Shown: in pieces, positions 48,025 through 55,365 of the stretch
How positions within the stretch are numbered: the first letter of the stretch is position 1
How the letters are laid out: each line of letters begins with the position of its first letter
Source: Streptomyces sp. SS1-1
GTDB lineage: Bacteria > Actinomycetota > Actinomycetes > Streptomycetales > Streptomycetaceae
Reading direction: 5' to 3'
DNA length: 64,000 bases
Assembly: GCF_008973465.1 (NCBI RefSeq)
Contig: NZ_WBXN01000004.1
Location: forward strand, 3,698,501 to 3,762,500
Notes under the pieces: model-generated
What the model was told of the DNA's origin: nothing
The model's input: the letters and a program-made list of their open reading frames with translations, nothing else
The model's database searches: none
Translations under genes and position numbers: made by a program

Positions 48025-48129
48025 AGAAGAGCCGATCGGACCGTGCCACCGAAGCGGTGCGGGCCCCCGTCCGCCCGCCGGGGCCCGGGGCGCGGGGAAA
48101 CGGTGGGGAGGCGATCATGGGCTGCCCGG

Positions 48130-48135
48130 TAGGCT
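48130..48135 (+). promoter_or_regulatory. -10 box TAGGCT of the aspS promoter
   Basis: TAGGCT at 48130-48135 would start transcription near 48142, two bases before the parS palindrome. This gives aspS a leader of about 73 nt. Confidence 0.55.
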
Positions 48136-48143
48136 TGGGGGGA

Positions 48144-48157
48144 GTTTCACGTGAAAC
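48144..48157. other. parS: parS site (ParB-binding), copy 2
   Basis: GTTTCACGTGAAAC, identical to the copy at 17610 and to the published Streptomyces parS. It lies in the aspS leader at the predicted transcription start, so ParB bound here could interfere with aspS expression. Confidence 0.9.
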
Positions 48158-48214
48158 AAAGCCTCTCCTTCACGGGAACCACGCCCCCGATCCGCGAAGA
48201 CTGGATGAACGACG

Positions 48215-49978
48215 ATGCATCGGTACAGGTCCCACACCTGCGGCGAGCTCCGCTCCTCTGACGTCGGCACCGACGTCCGGCTGAGTGGCTGGCTGCACAA
48301 TCGGCGCGACCTGGGCGGCATCCTCTTCATCGATCTGCGCGACCACTACGGCATCACGCAGCTCGTGGCCCGCCCCGGCACCCCCGCCTACGAGGCCCTG
48401 GACAAGGTCTCCAAGGAGTCCACGGTCCGCGTCGACGGCAGAGTCGTCTCCCGCGGCGCCGAGAACGTCAACCCCGACCTGCCCACCGGTGAGATCGAGG
48501 TCGAGGTCGGCGAGGTCGAGCTGCTCGGCGCCGCCGCCCCGCTGCCGTTCACGATCAACGCCGAGGACGGGGTGAACGAGGAGCGGCGCCTGGAGTACCG
48601 CTTCCTCGACCTGCGCCGCGAGCGCATGCACAAGAACATCATGCTGCGGTCGTCGGTCATCGCCTCGATCCGCTCGAAGATGGTCGCCCTCGGCTTCAAC
48701 GAGATGGCGACGCCGATCCTGTCGGCGACCTCCCCCGAGGGCGCGCGTGACTTCGTCGTCCCGTCCCGTCTGCACCCGGGCAAGTTCTACGCCCTGCCGC
48801 AGGCGCCGCAGCAGTTCAAGCAGCTGCTGATGATCTCGGGCTTCGACCGCTACTTCCAGATCGCGCCCTGCTTCCGCGACGAGGACGCCCGCGCCGACCG
48901 CTCGCCGGGCGAGTTCTACCAGCTCGACGTCGAGATGAGCTTCGTCGAGCAGGAGGACGTCTTCCAGCCGATCGAGAAGCTCATGACCGAGCTGTTCGAG
49001 GAGTTCGGCAACGGCCGCCACGTCACCTCGCCGTTCCCGCGCATCCCGTTCCGCGAGGCGATGCTCAAGTACGGCTCCGACAAGCCGGACCTGCGGGCCC
49101 AGCTCGAACTGGTCGACATCACCGACGTCTTCGAGGGCTCGGAGTTCAAGGCGTTCGCCGGCAAGCACGTGCGCGCGCTGCCGGTGCCGGACGTCTCCGG
49201 CCAGCCCCGCAAGTTCTTCGACCAGCTCGGCGACTACGCGGTCTCGCAGGGCGCGAAGGGCCTGGCCTGGGTGCGCGTCGGCGAGGACGGCTCGCTGACC
49301 GGCCCGATCGCCAAGTTCCTCACCGAGGAGAACGTCGCCGAGCTGACCAAGCGCCTCGCGCTGGCCCCCGGCCACGCGGTGTTCTTCGGCGCCGGCGAGT
49401 TCGACGAGGTCTCGAAGATCATGGGCGCGGTCCGCGTCGAGGCCGCCAAGCGCGCCGGCCACTTCGAGGAGAACGTCTTCCGCTTCTGCTGGATCGTCGA
49501 CTTCCCGATGTACGAGAAGGACGAGGAGACCGGCGCGATCGACTTCTCGCACAACCCCTTCTCGATGCCGCAGGGCGGCCTGGAGGCCCTGGAGACCCAG
49601 GACCCGCTGGACATCCTCGGCTGGCAGTACGACATCGTCTGCAACGGCGTCGAGCTGTCCTCCGGCGCGATCCGGAACCACGAGCCGGAGATCATGCTCA
49701 AGGCGTTCGAGATCGCCGGCTACGACCGCGAGACGGTCGAGGAGAAGTTCGCCGGCATGCTGCGCGCCTTCCGCTTCGGCGCCCCGCCGCACGGCGGCAT
49801 CGCCCCCGGCGTCGACCGCATCGTGATGCTCCTCGCCGACGAGCCGAACATCCGCGAGACGATCGCCTTCCCGCTCAACGGCAACGCCCAGGACCTGATG
49901 ATGGGCGCGCCGACGGAGCTGGAGGAGGCCCGGCTGAAGGAGCTGCACCTGTCGGTGCGCAAGCCCCAGCCGAAGTAG
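48215..49978 (+). CDS. aspS: Aspartyl-tRNA synthetase
   Basis: A 587-residue class IIb synthetase of the bacterial type. The N-terminal OB anticodon-binding domain has LSGWLHNRRDLGGILFIDLR. Catalytic motif 1 is around GFNEMATPILSATSPEGARD. Motif 2 is APCFRDEDARADRSPGEFYQ. The bacterial GAD insertion lies near residues 290-420. Motif 3 is PPHGGIAPGVDRIVML. It charges tRNA-Asp with aspartate. ATG 48215 gives the conserved MHRYRSHTCGEL start. The leader of about 70 nt carries a parS site. A 20-bp terminator follows. Confidence 0.95.
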   Translation: MHRYRSHTCGELRSSDVGTDVRLSGWLHNRRDLGGILFIDLRDHYGITQLVARPGTPAYEALDKVSKESTVRVDGRVVSRGAENVNPDLPTGEIEVEVGEVELLGAAAPLPFTINAEDGVNEERRLEYRFLDLRRERMHKNIMLRSSVIASIRSKMVALGFNEMATPILSATSPEGARDFVVPSRLHPGKFYALPQAPQQFKQLLMISGFDRYFQIAPCFRDEDARADRSPGEFYQLDVEMSFVEQEDVFQPIEKLMTELFEEFGNGRHVTSPFPRIPFREAMLKYGSDKPDLRAQLELVDITDVFEGSEFKAFAGKHVRALPVPDVSGQPRKFFDQLGDYAVSQGAKGLAWVRVGEDGSLTGPIAKFLTEENVAELTKRLALAPGHAVFFGAGEFDEVSKIMGAVRVEAAKRAGHFEENVFRFCWIVDFPMYEKDEETGAIDFSHNPFSMPQGGLEALETQDPLDILGWQYDIVCNGVELSSGAIRNHEPEIMLKAFEIAGYDRETVEEKFAGMLRAFRFGAPPHGGIAPGVDRIVMLLADEPNIRETIAFPLNGNAQDLMMGAPTELEEARLKELHLSVRKPQPK

Positions 49979-49987
49979 GCGGAACGC

Positions 49988-50037
49988 ACGAAGGGCGGTG
50001 GCCCGGAACCGACAGGGTCCGGGCCACCGCCCTTCGT
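49988..50037. terminator. Bidirectional terminator after aspS
   Basis: ACGAAGGGCGGTGGCCCGGA (49988-50007) and its exact reverse complement (50018-50037) make a 20-bp stem with a 10-nt loop, between two convergent genes. Confidence 0.92.
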
Positions 50038-50053
50038 CGTGGATGCCCTCCGG

Positions 50054-50815
50054 TCATTCCTCGGGCTCGGGAGGCGGCCGGAGGGCCTCTTCCTCCAGCA
50101 GGCGCTCGGCGATGTCGTCGGCCCAGGCCCGGATCCAGCGGCGCAGCGCCGGCGCGGCGTCCTCGGGGAGTCCCCGGGCGGTGAACTCCCGGTCGTCCAG
50201 GAGGTCCGTCGCCTCCAGACGGGACTGCAGGTCGGCGGGGTCGAACGCGTCCCAGGCGTGCCGGCGGCCCTGCTCCTCCAGGTCGGGGAAGGTCCAGCCG
50301 GGCGCGGCCAGGTACACGTCGACGACGTCCCGGGCGGTGCCCCGGTCGGCCAGGGCGCGGACCTTCGTGCCGATGACGTCCTCCAGGGCGAGCGCCGGGC
50401 CCAGGTCGGTGGTGACCGGAGGCCGCCAGAGGGTCTCCTTGACGACGTCGACCGTGCGGTCCTCGCCGGTGTCCGGGTCCGTGACGAGCAGCCGCGCCGA
50501 CAGCGGGTCGGTCTCCACCGGGCGGACCTCCCAGCCGCGTTCGGCGAGACCGGCGCGCAGCACGGCCGCGACCCGGTCCATGGGTTCGGCGGTCTGCGTG
50601 GCGACCTCCACCGGACGCGGGCGGCGCGGCCCGCGCCGGCGCCGGTGGTCCTCCGCGCCCGGCAGTTCCAGCGCCTGCGCGCGCGGGGGTGCCTCCCGCC
50701 GCGGGTCGGGGGCGAGCCCGTGGGCGCGTACGGCGCACTCGCCGGCGAGGACGAGCGCGTAGCGGGCGCCCACGGTCAGGACGTCGTCGGTGAGATGGCG
50801 GCGGCTGGGGATCAT
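50054..50815 (-). CDS. AbiEii/AbiGii-type nucleotidyltransferase, catalytic region degenerate
   Basis: A 253-residue protein related to AbiEii toxins. It starts YALVLAGECAVRAHGLAPDP, where the family has a GG pair and later Arg-Ser-x-Asp-x-Asp. Here the second Gly is Glu. The expected catalytic DxD segment is replaced by about 30 basic, Pro-rich residues ending in RPRPVEVATQ. The later part is well kept (EDVIGTKVRALADRGTARDV with the conserved Lys and Asp, then WDAFDPADLQSRLE). No partner antitoxin of the AbiEi type adjoins. It is probably catalytically dead or a changed-function relative. ATG 50815 follows a CATAAT box at short distance. Confidence 0.7.
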   Translation of the reverse strand: MIPSRRHLTDDVLTVGARYALVLAGECAVRAHGLAPDPRREAPPRAQALELPGAEDHRRRRGPRRPRPVEVATQTAEPMDRVAAVLRAGLAERGWEVRPVETDPLSARLLVTDPDTGEDRTVDVVKETLWRPPVTTDLGPALALEDVIGTKVRALADRGTARDVVDVYLAAPGWTFPDLEEQGRRHAWDAFDPADLQSRLEATDLLDDREFTARGLPEDAAPALRRWIRAWADDIAERLLEEEALRPPPEPEE

Positions 50816-50834
50816 GATCCGCCGATTATGGTCC

Positions 50835-51200
50835 TTACTTGGCGACGAACTGCGTCAGGATCGCCTGCACCTCGTAGATGTCGACGCCCTTGGTGAACGT
50901 CTTCTCGATCGGGACGGAGTTGCCCGACACCCAGATCTTCAGCTCGGCGTCGAGGTCGAACGTGCCGGCCGTCTCCACCGCGAAGTGCGTGATGCTGCGG
51001 TACGGGATGGAGTGGTACTCCACCTTCTTCCCGGTGATCCCCTGCTTGTCGACCAGGATCAGCCGGCGGTCGGTGAACAGGATGGTGTCCCGTATCAGCA
51101 GATACGCGGCGTGCACCTGCTCGCCGTGCCCCAGCAGCCGCGCGTAGTCCTGCTGCGCCTGCCCCTGGTCGATCGTGTGCGCGTTGCCGAACAGTGCCAT
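50835..51200 (-). CDS. Small PH-domain (bPH) protein
   Basis: A 121-residue single bacterial pleckstrin-homology-like domain. Strands are seen in LIRDTILFTDRRLILVDKQG, the turn GKKVEYHSIPYRSITHFAVE, and DLDAELKIWVSGNSVPIEKT, with a final helix DIYEVQAILTQFVAK. Such proteins are common cytoplasmic beta-barrels of undefined function. GGGGGG lies about 6 nt before the ATG. It is separated by 19 nt from the AbiEii-type gene downstream on the same strand, so they may be cotranscribed. Confidence 0.88.
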   Translation of the reverse strand: MALFGNAHTIDQGQAQQDYARLLGHGEQVHAAYLLIRDTILFTDRRLILVDKQGITGKKVEYHSIPYRSITHFAVETAGTFDLDAELKIWVSGNSVPIEKTFTKGVDIYEVQAILTQFVAK

Positions 51201-51237
51201 GGATGGCCCCCCTTGGTAGGCCAGCCATCGTAGGGGA

Positions 51238-51714
51238 TCAGGTGTCGTAGGAGCCGTCCCACGGCTCGCCGAAGCCCAGGTGGTCCGGGTACAGCTCGGC
51301 CCAGCCCTCCCCGTCGTCCTCTCCGGTCACCAGGCCGAACAGGACGTTGTCGACGGTCAGTTGGAAGGGCCGTACGGCGATGTTCGTGTACGTGCGCCGC
51401 GGGAGGCCGCGCAGCCGGGTCGCGAGGTGCACGCGGGCCCGGGAGAGCACCGAGTCCGGGCCGTCGGGGTCGCGCTGCTGCTCGGCCCAGGTGCCCGCGC
51501 ACCAGATCTCCGAGTCGCGGTACGTCCCGTCGGTCTCGAAGGTGTGCAGCACCGCGTAGAGGCGTTTCTGTTCTTCCCACCCGGGACCGAGCTCGAAGCC
51601 CTTGGGGAAGGCGTAGGTGACGGACCCCATGAACTGCCCGTCTTCGTAACAGCCGATCGCCTCGGTGCGGCCGTGGGGCTCGTAGGCGATCGGAATGACC
51701 TCTGGGACTGCCAT
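51238..51714 (-). CDS. Protein of unknown function
   Basis: A 158-residue protein; the family is not recognised. The open frame extends to 52020, but TATGGT (51722-51727, minus) followed by 7 nt marks ATG 51714 as a leaderless start, giving MAVPEVIPIAYEPHGRTEAI. The sequence is rich in aromatic and acidic residues (ELYPDHLGFGEPWDGSYDT at the end). It has no signal peptide or membrane helix and looks like a compact beta-rich cytoplasmic protein. It lies between the PH-domain gene and the broken Uma2 gene, all on the minus strand. Confidence 0.7.
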   Translation of the reverse strand: MAVPEVIPIAYEPHGRTEAIGCYEDGQFMGSVTYAFPKGFELGPGWEEQKRLYAVLHTFETDGTYRDSEIWCAGTWAEQQRDPDGPDSVLSRARVHLATRLRGLPRRTYTNIAVRPFQLTVDNVLFGLVTGEDDGEGWAELYPDHLGFGEPWDGSYDT

Positions 51715-51721
51715 GGCGAAA

Positions 51722-51727
51722 ACCATA
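51722..51727 (-). promoter_or_regulatory. -10 box TATGGT of a leaderless promoter (minus strand)
   Basis: On the minus strand TATGGT, 7 nt, then ATG 51714. Confidence 0.5.
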
Positions 51728-51793
51728 CGGTCGTTCCGGGGGTGGTGGTGGCGGTGGGGTCCGATCGTTGCCGAGTGATGGGGCGATTGTTCT

Positions 51794-52293
51794 TTATGGT
51801 CCCGAGTTGGTGTGGGTCTCGGGTCCTTCCTCGTAGCGGGGAAGTCCCTCCGTGGAGATCGTCCAGCCGGCGATGGTGACGTCCTCGCCGTAGACGAAGT
51901 CCTTGCGGGTGGCGTAGCGCGGGCCGTCGGAGGTGGCGTGGATGTCGCTGAGGACGGCACCCTCACCCGTGCGGGGATCGAAGATCGCATAGACGGGGAC
52001 GCCGATGAGGGGGTAGTCACGCAGCTTGGTGACCCAGTCGTTGTCCGGGTTGGAGCGGGAGACGATCTCGACGGCGGCGATGAGCGTGCGGGGATCGAAG
52101 GACCCCTGTCCCTCCATGTCGGCCTCGGCGATCACCATGAGGTCGGGGCGGCGCATGATGCCTTCCGGCACCATCTCGATGCCCTCATGTCGAGGACGAT
52201 GCCTTCCTTGGTGATCTCGAACCTGCCCGGCAGGGTGCCGTCCGTGAACTCCACGAAGTCGCGCATGGCCCGGTACAGGAGCGTCGCTGTCAT
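51794..52293 (-). pseudogene. Uma2-family endonuclease gene, disrupted by deletion and frameshift
   Basis: ATG 52293 begins MTATLLYRAMRDFVEFTDGT and continues to EGIVLDM. Directly after that the frame changes. The C-terminal two-thirds, from VPEGIMRRPDLMVIAEADME (with the restriction-fold Asp region) through AAVEIVSRSNPDNDW to TKLRDYPLIGVPVYAIFDP, is in another frame and ends at 51794. About 30 residues that normally join these parts are missing. Uma2 (DUF820) is a PD-(D/E)xK nuclease-fold family, highly duplicated in Streptomyces. The intact gene was probably about 190 residues. Its start overlaps the stop of the HTH gene (ATGA), so it was the second gene of an operon. Confidence 0.8.
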
Positions 52294-53165
52294 GCGAGGC
52301 ACCCTTCGGCTTGTCGAGCGGAGCGGCAGTCGCGGCAGTGGCCTGGGGTGGGGGCGCGGAAGGCTCGGTCGCAGCCTTCGCAGGTCTGGAGGGGGTGGCG
52401 GGGCTCGGGGGCCGGTGCGGCCGGGGGCCTGACCGGGGGCGGGGGTGGGAGTTGGGCGGTCAGGCGGTGGGCCAGGAGGGCGGCCGGGCGGATCAGGGGC
52501 TCGTTCGGCAGGTTCTCGGTGAGGGCGTGGCGTACGGCGGTGGGGGCGACGTCGCGCTCCAGCCAGGCGGCGACGCCGGGGGCGAGGTGTTCGGCGTCGG
52601 TGGCGGACAGGAGCAGGCGCGGGTCGTGGCGGCGCAGGACGGACAGGACGTCGACGGCTTGCTGGAGCAGGGCGCTCCAGGGGCGCGACGGCTGGGGTAC
52701 GGCGGGCAGCCGCTTGCGGGGCGCGGGTTCCTCGGGGGACGTGCGCCGGGCGGGCCTGCGGGTGGTCTGCTCGCGGGAGCCCCGGTGGCCCGGCCGGTTG
52801 CAGGAGACCGTGCGGGTGATGATCCGGCCGGTGGCCGTGCGCTCGCGGGTGCGCCGCAGGTAGCCGTGCGTCTCGAGTTCCCGCAGGGCGGCGGCGATCC
52901 GGGTGGGGCCCTCGGGGAAGCGGGCGGCGAGGGTCTTGATGTCGACGGCGGTCCCTCGCCGCACCGACTGGATGTAGCAGGCCAGTCCGATGGCGAGCAG
53001 GGACAGGTCCTGGTGCTGGGCCAGGTCGTTGCCGATCACCGTGAAGTTCTCGGTGTGGCGGACGTGGTCGTGGACGACGCCGGCGATCCGGTGCCCGTCG
53101 GGGTGGTTCTTGCCCGGGATACGGGACTGGGGGCGCGCGGGCGCGCTAGGGTTTTCGGTGTCCAT
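52290..53165 (-). CDS. HTH (winged-helix) protein with C-terminal zinc-ribbon-like motif
   Basis: A 291-residue protein. Residues about 45-110 are a winged helix (LSLLAIGLACYIQSVRRGTA, IKTLAARFPEGPTRIAAALR, ETHGYLRRTRERTATGRI), the layout of a MarR- or replication-initiator-type DNA-binding domain. A basic linker and a second helical domain follow (LLSATDAEHLAPGVAAWLER). The end has Cys at C-x2-C-x11-C-x2-C spacing, a likely zinc ribbon. The family is common in Streptomyces accessory loci; its DNA target is unknown. ATG 53165 is chosen because GAGGAAG precedes it; upstream in-frame codons have no such site. Confidence 0.75.
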   Translation of the reverse strand: MDTENPSAPARPQSRIPGKNHPDGHRIAGVVHDHVRHTENFTVIGNDLAQHQDLSLLAIGLACYIQSVRRGTAVDIKTLAARFPEGPTRIAAALRELETHGYLRRTRERTATGRIITRTVSCNRPGHRGSREQTTRRPARRTSPEEPAPRKRLPAVPQPSRPWSALLQQAVDVLSVLRRHDPRLLLSATDAEHLAPGVAAWLERDVAPTAVRHALTENLPNEPLIRPAALLAHRLTAQLPPPPPVRPPAAPAPEPRHPLQTCEGCDRAFRAPTPGHCRDCRSARQAEGCLA

Positions 53166-53321
53166 CGGGAAGCCGTTTCTTCCTCGGTGGTCAGGCCCTC
53201 GCCTTGGGAGTGCCAGTCCCGGCGAGGGCCGTCGCATGTCTGGGGGTTGTCGTGTGCTGGTGCTGCTGGCGCTGAGCGTAAGGCAGGCAACCGGGCCCAG
53301 ATCCAGCCCACTTGGGCATAT

Positions 53322-53337
53322 TCACTCGCGGGAGTGA
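53322..53337. promoter_or_regulatory. Inverted repeat TCACTC-GCGG-GAGTGA at the end of the HATPase gene
   Basis: A perfect 6+4+6 palindrome over the HATPase stop codon. The same GAGTGA half-sites occur in the palindrome at 53859 and at 53902-53907. Confidence 0.5.
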
Positions 53338-53867
53338 GTTTGCCCGGCGGGAGGGAGGGGTGGGGCTTGGCGGGGTGCTTTCTCCCTGGTGGGTGGTTCA
53401 TAGGGACCGCAGGTGGGACCGGAGTGTGGGTCTTCACGTTCCGGTGGCTCATCGGTGGCGAGGGTGACCTCGGCCCAGACGGTCTTGCGGGGTGGCAGGC
53501 TGCGGGTGACGCCCCAGCGGTCGGCGAGGGCGGCCACGAGGGTCAGGCCACGACCTGACTCGGCGGTCGGGTCGGGGCGCCGGTGGCACGGAATATCGTC
53601 ACCGCGCGTGTCCGTGACCTCGATGCGGAGCGTCCCCCCGACCACGTAGAGCAGGAGCTGGAAGTTCCGTCCGGGGACGCGTCCGTGGGTGGCCGCGTTG
53701 TTCGCCAGCTCGGCCACGATGAGCTGGGCCGGGTCTAATGGCAGTCCCCAGGCCAGGAGTTGCTGGGTGGCGAGCAGGCGGGCGAGGCGGGCGCCGCGGG
53801 GTGTCGGGGACAGCAGGACGCTGAAGTTGCGGATGGCGTGTTCGGGGGCGACGAGCTTCTGAGTCAC
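53322..53867 (-). CDS. RsbW-like ATP-binding protein of a WhiJ-type locus
   Basis: A 181-residue HATPase_c domain. The N box is AQLIVAELANNAATHGRVPG; the G1/G2 regions are LRIEVTDTRGDDIP and ESGRGLTLVAALADRWGVT. Such proteins resemble anti-sigma kinases and are the third component next to XRE-DUF5753 and DUF397 genes, as in the WhiJ/Aba loci of S. coelicolor. GTG 53867 is taken because a CACGCT box lies 7 nt before it (the frame is open to 53891). A Pro-rich C-terminal tail of about 35 residues is unusual. It is divergent from the XRE gene; a palindrome covers its start. Confidence 0.85.
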   Translation of the reverse strand: MTQKLVAPEHAIRNFSVLLSPTPRGARLARLLATQQLLAWGLPLDPAQLIVAELANNAATHGRVPGRNFQLLLYVVGGTLRIEVTDTRGDDIPCHRRPDPTAESGRGLTLVAALADRWGVTRSLPPRKTVWAEVTLATDEPPEREDPHSGPTCGPYEPPTREKAPRQAPPLPPAGQTHSRE

Positions 53868-53876
53868 GTCACTCAG
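53859..53876. promoter_or_regulatory. Inverted repeat CTGAGT-CACGTC-ACTCAG over the HATPase start
   Basis: A perfect 6+6+6 palindrome that contains the start codon and part of the -10 box of the leaderless HATPase gene. GAGTGA recurs at 53902-53907. The adjacent XRE regulator is the natural candidate ligand. Confidence 0.55.
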
Positions 53877-54023
53877 CGTGGCCGACCACACCTACCGTGG
53901 GGAGTGACGCCGCGGTTGCGTACGGTGACTGTCCGGTCGTTGTCCGGTGCTGTCCGGGCCTGTCGGGTCGTTGCGCACGGGTAGGGCGTCGCTGGTACGA
54001 GGCGGGACGACGGAGGGGTGCGC

Positions 54024-54873
54024 ATGCTGAGGACGGAGGCCGACGAGCTGGGGTGGGAGGTCGACCCGGACGACGAGTGGGGCGTGGCCGTGGTCGCCAC
54101 CGTGGGACGGCAGTTGAAGCTCCGGCGCGAGGCGGTGGGGATGCGGGCCGGGGAGTTCGGCAGGGCGGTGGGGCGGCGAGGACCTCGTCTACAAGATCGA
54201 GAGCGGGAAGCGGATTCCCCGGCAGGAGTATCTGGACAGAGCGGACGAGGTGCTGGGGGCGGGTGGGCTGCTCGCGGCGATGAAGGAGGACGTGGCGAAG
54301 GTCCGGTATCCCAAGAAGGTCCGGGATCTGGCGCAGATGGAGGCGCGGGCGGTGGAGATCGGGGTGTACGAGTGCAACATCATCGCCGGTCTGCTGCAGA
54401 CACCGGAGCACGCTCGGGCGGTCATCAAGGCAGCGCAGCCGCCCTACTCGCTGGACGACGTCGAGCGCATGGTGGCCGCGCGGCTGGCCAGGCAATCGGT
54501 CTTCGACCGGGACCCGGCTCCGTCGATCCACTTCGTCCTGGAAGAGGCCCCACTGCGTCGGCGGGTCGGGGGCACAATGGTGTGGCGGCGGCAACTCGAA
54601 CGTCTGTTGGAGGTGGGGCGGTTGCACTACGTCACGCTTCAGGTCATGCCGACGAACACCGAGCCCCATCCCGGCCTGGACGGCAGGATCGAGTTGCTGA
54701 AATTCCCGGACGGTGCGGCGGCGGGCCGGTCTGACGGCGCGTTCAACGGGCGGCCGATCACCGACCCGAAGCAGCTCCGCATCCTTGAGCTGCGGTATGG
54801 CACCATCCGGGCGCAGGCTCTCTCGTCGAGGGAGTCGCTGGCCTTCATCGAGCAACTGCTGGGAGACACATGA
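54024..54873 (+). pseudogene. XRE family regulator with DUF5753, frameshifted
   Basis: ATG 54024 (GGAGG 8 nt upstream) begins MLRTEADELGWEVDPDDEWG and the HTH helix QLKLRREAVGMRAGEFGRAV. At about 54173-54178 the frame shifts by +1 (or two bases are lost). The next frame continues the same HTH as GEDLVYKIESGKRIPRQEYL, then DUF5753 (MEARAVEIGVYECNIIAGLL ... RIELLKFPDG ... FIEQLLGDT) to 54873. All parts of a normal protein of about 283 residues are present, so a single indel separates it from an intact gene. Either a recent mutation or a base-calling error is possible. The stop overlaps the DUF397 start (ATGA). Confidence 0.85.
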
Positions 54874-55079
54874 TCCACAAAGCATCAGCCGTGGGCGCCT
54901 CCGAACTGACGTGGTTCAAGAGCAGTTACAGCGGCGGCACTGACGGCGAGTCCTGCGTCGAGCTCGCTACTTCCCCGGGCGCTGTTCACGTCCGTGATTC
55001 CAAGGACGTCGATGGGCCACGCCTCGGCCTCGCCCCGCGGGCCTGGGCGGCTTTCGTGGCGTTCGCCGCGGGGCGCTGA
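54870..55079 (+). CDS. DUF397 family small protein, copy 1
   Basis: A 69-residue DUF397 protein with the signature LTWFKSSYSGGTDGESCVEL, then PGAVHVRDSKDVDGPRLGLA and AWAAFVAFAAG. DUF397 proteins are small partners encoded beside XRE-DUF5753 regulators; in WhiJ-type loci they act with the regulator to control development. GGGAG about 6 nt before the ATG, which overlaps the regulator's stop. It remains intact though the regulator is frameshifted. Confidence 0.9.
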   Translation: MIHKASAVGASELTWFKSSYSGGTDGESCVELATSPGAVHVRDSKDVDGPRLGLAPRAWAAFVAFAAGR

Positions 55080-55146
55080 CAGGGACGTTCGGCCAAGGTC
55101 CCTACCGAAGAGTTGTCGGCCCTGATCGAGCGAGTGCGGGAGAGAC

Positions 55147-55365
55147 ATGAACCGTGAGACCGAGTTGGTGTGGTTCAAGAGCAGCTACAGCAGCGGCACG
55201 GACGGCAACTCCTGTGTCGAGCTCGCCCTTGCCCCCGGCGCCGTGCACGTCCGGGACTCCAAGTACGGCGAAGCCGGCCCCCGCCTCGCGCTCGGGGCGC
55301 GGGCGTGGGCCGGCTTCGTGGGGTGGCCGGCGTCGGACTACTCGCCGCCGAAGCGCTCCTTGTAG
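55147..55365 (+). CDS. DUF397 family small protein, copy 2
   Basis: A 72-residue DUF397 protein (LVWFKSSYSSGTDGNSCVEL, PGAVHVRDSKYGEAGPRLAL, AWAGFVGW). GGGAG precedes the ATG. It is a tandem duplicate of copy 1, 67 nt away. Its last dozen residues (ASDYSPPKRSL) are not DUF397-like and are read from the 3' end of metG, which it overlaps by 28 nt. The natural stop was probably lost when the locus was joined to metG. Confidence 0.85.
   Translation: MNRETELVWFKSSYSSGTDGNSCVELALAPGAVHVRDSKYGEAGPRLALGARAWAGFVGWPASDYSPPKRSL

Noticed and set aside
54018..54734. 239-residue plus-strand protein at the XRE locus
   Set aside because: After about residue 52 it reads the DUF5753 region out of frame. It is treated as the first part of a frameshifted gene, not a separate protein.
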